A stretch of 64,000 nt of DNA, taken from Aneurinibacillus sp. Ricciae_BoGa-3. GTDB taxonomy: Bacteria > Bacillota > Bacilli > Aneurinibacillales > Aneurinibacillaceae. The stretch is from contig NZ_CP116887.1 of NCBI RefSeq assembly GCF_028421645.1, positions 746,001-810,000 on the forward strand, read 5' to 3'. The first letter of the stretch is position 1. Every line of letters starts with the position of its first letter. This document shows, piece after piece, positions 60,041 to 64,000 of this stretch. The translations under genes were made by a program, and so were the position numbers. Under the pieces are notes generated by a model. That model was not told the origin of the DNA, did not search any database, and was given only the letters and a program-made list of their open reading frames with translations.

Positions 60041-60774
60041 ACCAATCCATCGACCGAGCCATGTTAATTATTGATCTTCTTACATCAGAAGGCTCCAAAA
60101 GCGAATGGCCTATATCTGAATTGGCGCGGGAAACATCCTTACCTCTTGGAACACTTCACAGGTTACTCAAATCTTTAATCCAGCACGGGCTTGTTGTTCA
60201 AGTACCGCAAACGAGGCTTTATAAGGCAGGGTTTAAATGGATGGAAATTGGCCTGCGCCAGCTGGATAAAATCGATTTTAGGCTGGTTGCTAGAATTGTG
60301 ATGGAGCGCTTAGCAAGTGAAGTTGAAGAAAGCATCTACTTAAACATAGCAAGCGGCACAGACGGGATTGTCATTGAAAAAATTGATAGCCCCTTAAAAA
60401 TTATACTTGCAGAAAATCTGGGCATTCGCATTCCCTTACATGTTGGGGCCCCGAATAAAACCATGCTTGCGAATATGGAGGAAGATCAAATCGCGCGAAC
60501 GATAGCCCAACTCAAGCTTTCTTCTGAAGCAGAAAGAACGCTATTAAATCAGCTGTCTACTATAAAAAGAAATGGCTATGCTGTAAGCCAAAGTGAGAAG
60601 ACGGAAAATACCGCGTCTGTTGCAGCACCTGTAATCGGATACAACAACAAAGCAATCGCAGCTTTAAGTATTGGTGTACCGGGGTTCCGTTTTACTGAGG
60701 AGCGTCTGCCCATGCTTATTGAAAAGGTGAAAGCTGCAGCAGCAGAGATTTCAAGGAGTATAGGAAAGGTATAG
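60037..60774 (+). CDS. IclR-family transcriptional regulator
   Basis: The protein has 245 residues. An N-terminal winged helix (RAMLIIDLLTSEGSKSEWPISELARETSLPLGTLHRLLKSLIQHGLV) is followed by the GAF-like effector domain (VIEKIDSPLKIILAENLGIRIPLHVGAPNKTMLANM; YAVSQSEKTENTASVAAPVIGYNNKAIAALSIGVPGFRF). It lies inside the transporter operon and probably controls it in response to a metabolite. Confidence 0.92.
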   Translation: MNQSIDRAMLIIDLLTSEGSKSEWPISELARETSLPLGTLHRLLKSLIQHGLVVQVPQTRLYKAGFKWMEIGLRQLDKIDFRLVARIVMERLASEVEESIYLNIASGTDGIVIEKIDSPLKIILAENLGIRIPLHVGAPNKTMLANMEEDQIARTIAQLKLSSEAERTLLNQLSTIKRNGYAVSQSEKTENTASVAAPVIGYNNKAIAALSIGVPGFRFTEERLPMLIEKVKAAAAEISRSIGKV

Positions 60775-60812
60775 GGGGGGTTCAGCAATACGGAAATGGG
60801 AGGGCTTAACGC

Positions 60813-62447
60813 ATGGGGGCTTCTATTACGGGCAAGTGGCAGACCAAAAAACAAAAAATCGAGCTTCTCTCCAGACTTGTTGCAATTCCAAGTATTACAG
60901 GTTCGGAGGCTGAAATTGCAATAGCAGACTTTATTCAAGAGGAGTTACGCGCTTTTTCATATTTTCAGGAGAACAGGGATCATTTAAAGCTTCACTCAAC
61001 AGGGGATGGACGTAACATTCTAACCGCTCTTGTAAAGAAACATGACAATGTAAAAAACACCGTTATCCTTGTCAGCCATTTTGATGTGGTGGATATTCAG
61101 GATTACGGGAGGTGGAGCTCACTAGCTTTTGATACTGATAAATTGACAGAGGCTTTTTACATGCGCAAAGCAGATGTCCCCCTAGATGTACAGCAGGATA
61201 TCGATCAGGGGAATTGGCTATTTGGCAGAGGGACAATGGATATGAAGTGCGGCATTGTATCGCACATGTCCATCATTGAGCAGGCCACTCTTGGAGCCTT
61301 TGATGGAAATGTGTTGATGCTGGCTGTTTGTGATGAGGAAGCAAACTCAGTGGGAATGAGAGAGGCCGTTCCCGTTTTGTTAGATATGGCGGAAAAACAT
61401 CAGTTGGACTACAAAGTATGTTTGAATTCTGAGCCGATGTTTGCCCGCTACCCTGGAGATGCAGGTAAATACATCTATACAGGTTCCATTGGAAAAGTTC
61501 TTCCCGGGTTTCTTTGTTATGGTAAAGAGACACATGTGGGGGAGCCGCTGTCGGGGCTCAATGCAAGTTACATGGCATCTCAGATTACGAGTGAACTTGA
61601 ATTAAATACCGCGTTTTGCGAAGTAGTGGATAGAGAAGTAATGCCACCGCCTACGAACCTTTTACTAAGAGATTTAAAAGAAGAATATTCGGTGCAAATT
61701 CCACATCGAGCGGTTGCCTTATTTAATTTGTTTTTGTTCGAAAAATCGATGGACGAAATTGTAGATCAGTTGCGGTGCCTTATGAAAACAGCGGCTGCTT
61801 GCATCGAACAACACTACGCTAAACAGGCGGGAAGGTTTGCCCAATTGGCGGGTTGTACGCCCGAAACCATTCATGTTAACGTACTAACCTTCGATGAATT
61901 AATGGCATATGCGGTGAAAACATATGGGCAAGAAGAAATGGCTGATATTCAGGCTGCGGCAATGGCGAACAGGGAAGAGTGCGATGATCGTGAGGCTACG
62001 ATTCGTCTAGTAGATAAAATGGCCATATTATGTAAGGAACTTGCTCCCATGATTGTGATGTTCTTTGCGCCGCCGTATTACCCGCCAGTTAGTTCACGAA
62101 TGGATGCATATATTCAGTCAGTGGTTGATGAAATGATTAGGTATGCGAAGAAGAAACATGACGTCGTCCTCTATAAGCAAAATTATTTTGCTGGTATATC
62201 TGATTTAAGTTATACGGGGTTATCGCAGCCCATATCTTCCTTGCATACACTGATTTCGAATATGCCGCTTTGGGGCAAAGGGTACACATTACCTTTAGAA
62301 GAATTGCGGGAGCTTAATTTGCCTGTCTTAAATATCGGGCCGGTCGGCAGGGATGCCCATAAGTGGACGGAGCGTCTGGACGTAGATTATGCGTTTGAAA
62401 CACTTGTTGACATGTTAACTGCGGCTATCAATCTATTATTTCGATGA
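60813..62447 (+). CDS. M20-family peptidase similar to arginine-utilisation protein RocB
   Basis: The protein has 544 residues. VSHFDVVDIQDYGRW, WLFGRGTMDMKCGIVSHM and AVCDEEANSVGMREAVP are the metal-site segments of M20 peptidases in the RocB subgroup, which carries an inserted central domain and a longer C-terminus (GLSQPISSLHTLISNMPLWGKGYTLPLEEL ... NIGPVGRDAHKWTERLD). RocB acts in arginine or peptide use in Bacillus, with the exact reaction not settled. Being fourth in an operon with an amino-acid importer, it may process the imported substrate. Confidence 0.85.
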   Translation: MGASITGKWQTKKQKIELLSRLVAIPSITGSEAEIAIADFIQEELRAFSYFQENRDHLKLHSTGDGRNILTALVKKHDNVKNTVILVSHFDVVDIQDYGRWSSLAFDTDKLTEAFYMRKADVPLDVQQDIDQGNWLFGRGTMDMKCGIVSHMSIIEQATLGAFDGNVLMLAVCDEEANSVGMREAVPVLLDMAEKHQLDYKVCLNSEPMFARYPGDAGKYIYTGSIGKVLPGFLCYGKETHVGEPLSGLNASYMASQITSELELNTAFCEVVDREVMPPPTNLLLRDLKEEYSVQIPHRAVALFNLFLFEKSMDEIVDQLRCLMKTAAACIEQHYAKQAGRFAQLAGCTPETIHVNVLTFDELMAYAVKTYGQEEMADIQAAAMANREECDDREATIRLVDKMAILCKELAPMIVMFFAPPYYPPVSSRMDAYIQSVVDEMIRYAKKKHDVVLYKQNYFAGISDLSYTGLSQPISSLHTLISNMPLWGKGYTLPLEELRELNLPVLNIGPVGRDAHKWTERLDVDYAFETLVDMLTAAINLLFR

Positions 62448-62460
62448 GTAAAACCATATT

Positions 62461-62498
62461 GCGCTTTTTCCGTACAACGGAAAAGGCGTTTTTTTTGA
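62461..62498 (+). terminator. Intrinsic terminator of the transporter-RocB operon
   Basis: CGCTTTTTCCGT pairs with ACGGAAAAGGCG (one G-T pair), and a run of eight T follows. Confidence 0.85.
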
Positions 62499-62560
62499 TT
62501 GCCAGCATTGATTAGCAATATTATGAAACAGGCAATACTGTTAGAAAAAAGGCAGGTGTT

Positions 62561-62674
62561 ATGATGTCTCTTATCAGGGCATTTCTGTGGGGAGTGTTCT
62601 TCTCCGTATCTCTGTCGATTGGGGTTTTGACAGCTATTTATTTAACGTTTAAATTTGTGACTTTTAACTTTTAG
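62561..62674 (+). CDS. Tiny membrane peptide of 37 residues
   Basis: MMSLIRAFLWGVFFSVSLSI continues into GVLTAIYLTFKFVTFNF: almost wholly hydrophobic, one membrane helix. AGGCAGGTG stands 5-9 bases before ATG 62561, and the gene lies alone between two terminators. No family is recognised. Such peptides can be real regulators or stray. Confidence 0.5.
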   Translation: MMSLIRAFLWGVFFSVSLSIGVLTAIYLTFKFVTFNF

Positions 62675-62712
62675 TAGACGATGTTGATAAAACGGGGCTC
62701 TTAGTACCGGAT

Positions 62713-62756
62713 AAATTATAAAGCTGCACTTACCGATTACTGCAGCTTTATAATTT
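62713..62756. terminator. Bidirectional terminator, 16-bp perfect stem
   Basis: Arms 62713-62728 and 62741-62756 are exact complements with AAATT/AATTT ends, so each strand has a T-rich tail. It serves the convergent tiny membrane gene and cysK. Confidence 0.85.
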
Positions 62757-62794
62757 TGCACTTCAGTTAGTGACATAAAAGTTGTAGGCCTGCT

Positions 62795-63730
62795 TTATTC
62801 TTCCTCGAAAAGAGGAGTGGATAAATAACGTTCTCCGGTATCCGGCAGTAGGACAACGATGGTTTTCCCTTTGTTTTCAGGCCGCTTCGCAACTTGAGTA
62901 GCGGCAAATGCTGCAGCACCGGAGGAAATTCCCGTTAAGAGGCCTTCACTTCTGGCCAGCTGGCGCGTCGTATTTAGTGCTTCGTCATTTTTGACTTGAA
63001 AGATTTCGTCCACGACTGCCCGGTTAAAGTTATCGGGTACAAAACCGGCGCCGATGCCCTGAATCATGTGGGTTCCCCGTTTGCCTCCTGATAGAACAGG
63101 TGAGTCAAATGGCTCTACAGCAACTACCTGTACCGAAGGTTTTCTTTGTTTCAGCACTTCACCTACTCCGGTAATGGTTCCGCCCGTTCCGACTCCCCCA
63201 ATAAAGATGTCAACTGCGCCCTCGGAGTCCCGCCATATTTCTTCAGCAGTAGTTAGACGGTGAATCTCTGGGTTCGCAGGATTTTTAAATTGCTGTGGGA
63301 TAAAAGAATGGGGTATTTTGGAAGCTAATTCTTCTGCTTTCCGTATGGCACCTGCCATCCCTTCCGCAGCAGGCGTTAGCACAAGCTCTGCTCCAAGAGC
63401 TGTTAACAGCTTTCTGCGTTCTACACTAAAGGACTCTGGCAGGGTAATCACCAATTTATAGCCTAAGGCAGCAGCCGCAAAGGCGAGGCCTATTCCCGTG
63501 TTGCCGCTTGTCGGTTCAATTATAGTAGAATCCTGGTTAATGAGCCCTCTATCCTCGGCGTCTTTAATCATGGCATAGCCAATCCGGTCTTTCACACTTC
63601 CGGCGGGGTTAAAGTACTCGAGCTTGGCAACGATTTTAGCTTCAAGGCTATTTGCCTTATTATAATTGGAAAGCTCTAACAAGGGTGTATTACCAATTAA
63701 TTCTGTTAGGTTTTTTGCAATCTTAGCCAT
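62795..63730 (-). CDS. cysK: Cysteine synthase (O-acetylserine sulfhydrylase)
   Basis: The protein has 311 residues from ATG 63730, chosen because GGAGGGG precedes it by about 8 bases; an ATG 33 bases earlier has none. The PLP lysine is Lys47 in [22 protein letters not shown] is the substrate-binding loop and [18 protein letters not shown] the phosphate-binding loop. [13 protein letters not shown] and [12 protein letters not shown] complete the fold. It makes L-cysteine from O-acetylserine and sulfide in the cytosol. Single gene, no riboswitch seen upstream. Confidence 0.95.
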   Translation of the reverse strand: MAKIAKNLTELIGNTPLLELSNYNKANSLEAKIVAKLEYFNPAGSVKDRIGYAMIKDAEDRGLINQDSTIIEPTSGNTGIGLAFAAAALGYKLVITLPESFSVERRKLLTALGAELVLTPAAEGMAGAIRKAEELASKIPHSFIPQQFKNPANPEIHRLTTAEEIWRDSEGAVDIFIGGVGTGGTITGVGEVLKQRKPSVQVVAVEPFDSPVLSGGKRGTHMIQGIGAGFVPDNFNRAVVDEIFQVKNDEALNTTRQLARSEGLLTGISSGAAAFAATQVAKRPENKGKTIVVLLPDTGERYLSTPLFEEE

Positions 63731-63881
63731 GAACAATTCCCCTCCAGTGAATAAAAAAATCAACTCCCATTATTTTTATTTTACTATAAGTTTGTACTTT
63801 CGATAAAATTTTACTTCAATATCCTTGCTGATGCGTTGTATGGAGATGATGATGTTGATGACGAATCAGACTGTATTTCGC

Positions 63882-63911
63882 AAAAAAAAGCCCCTTCTGG
63901 TTAAGAAGGGG
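63882..63911 (-). terminator. Terminator oriented for a minus-strand gene to the right
   Basis: CCCCTTCT (63891-63898) and AGAAGGGG (63904-63911) pair around GGTTA. An A8 run at 63882-63889 makes the T-run on the minus strand. The gene it serves must lie beyond the window. The last 89 bases hold nothing recognisable. Confidence 0.75.
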
Positions 63912-64000
63912 TAAGGGGAGAGAGATAACTGGGTAAAGAGATTATTATAATTGTTACCAAAAAGAACAATTTACATACGTACCATTTAGCGCCGTTATAC

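Noticed and set aside
63764..63881. SAM riboswitch or T-box upstream of cysK
   Set aside because: The leader is too short and shows no conserved stem set; only a plain ribosome site is visible.
1..64000. CRISPR array, tRNA or rRNA genes, intact insertion sequences
   Set aside because: No regularly spaced repeats, no tRNA-like cloverleaf or rRNA stretches, and no complete transposase were noticed.

Overview
The window looks like a chromosomal stretch of a spore-former-type Firmicute (Bacillales; the mix of stalk-domain exported protein, RocB-like peptidase, MhqR-type operators and strong GGAGG ribosome sites would suit Aneurinibacillus, Brevibacillus or a relative, but I cannot fix the genus). 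An AT-rich accessory region on the left (about 1-20600) passes into a more GC-balanced metabolic and housekeeping region, which is interrupted by a second defence locus around 42.5-50.5 kb.

Left island (1-20600). A truncated Rad50/SMC-like ATPase with a CxxC hook is followed by a large serine recombinase and two small upstream genes, all on the minus strand and all broken by indels. Then comes a complete DISARM anti-phage locus on the plus strand: a C5-cytosine methyltransferase (drmMII-like), the SNF2 helicase drmD, an Eco57I/PglX-like adenine methyltransferase (drmMI), the helicase drmA, drmB (DUF1998) and drmC (phospholipase D). drmD marks it as class 1, yet it also carries a cytosine methyltransferase, normally the mark of class 2. 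drmMI and drmA are each split into two overlapping ORFs at an A7 tract, and the same correction (one more A, or a -1 slip) repairs both. The island ends against a truncated copy of a permease gene whose intact paralogue lies at 27.2-28.7 kb, followed by a frameshifted YdbC-like remnant.

Middle (20.6-42.2 kb). A few unrecognised proteins are followed by a hydantoin-utilisation regulon. A sigma-54 activator sits between two divergent units, hyuE plus an NCS1 permease on the minus strand and hyuA-hyuB-hyuC plus a second NCS1 permease on the plus strand. Each unit has a canonical -24/-12 promoter and TTTGCAA-type dyads upstream. Next come a C45-like Ntn hydrolase, a sodium/solute symporter and a tiny membrane protein in one operon, two truncated head-to-head genes, and a YedK/HMCES protein.

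Right (42.4-64 kb). A Wadjet plasmid-defence operon in the order jetD-jetA-jetB-jetC is followed by a DUF1186 protein and a RelBE/ParDE-like toxin-antitoxin pair. Then come a stalk-domain protein, a lipoprotein with a two-component system, a DoxX gene (mhqP-like) preceded by a consensus sigma-A promoter and two MhqR-like operators, a GntR/MFS pair, an amino-acid ABC transporter (binding protein and permease, no ATPase) with an IclR regulator and a RocB-like peptidase, and cysK. I saw no tRNA, rRNA, CRISPR array or intact insertion sequence.
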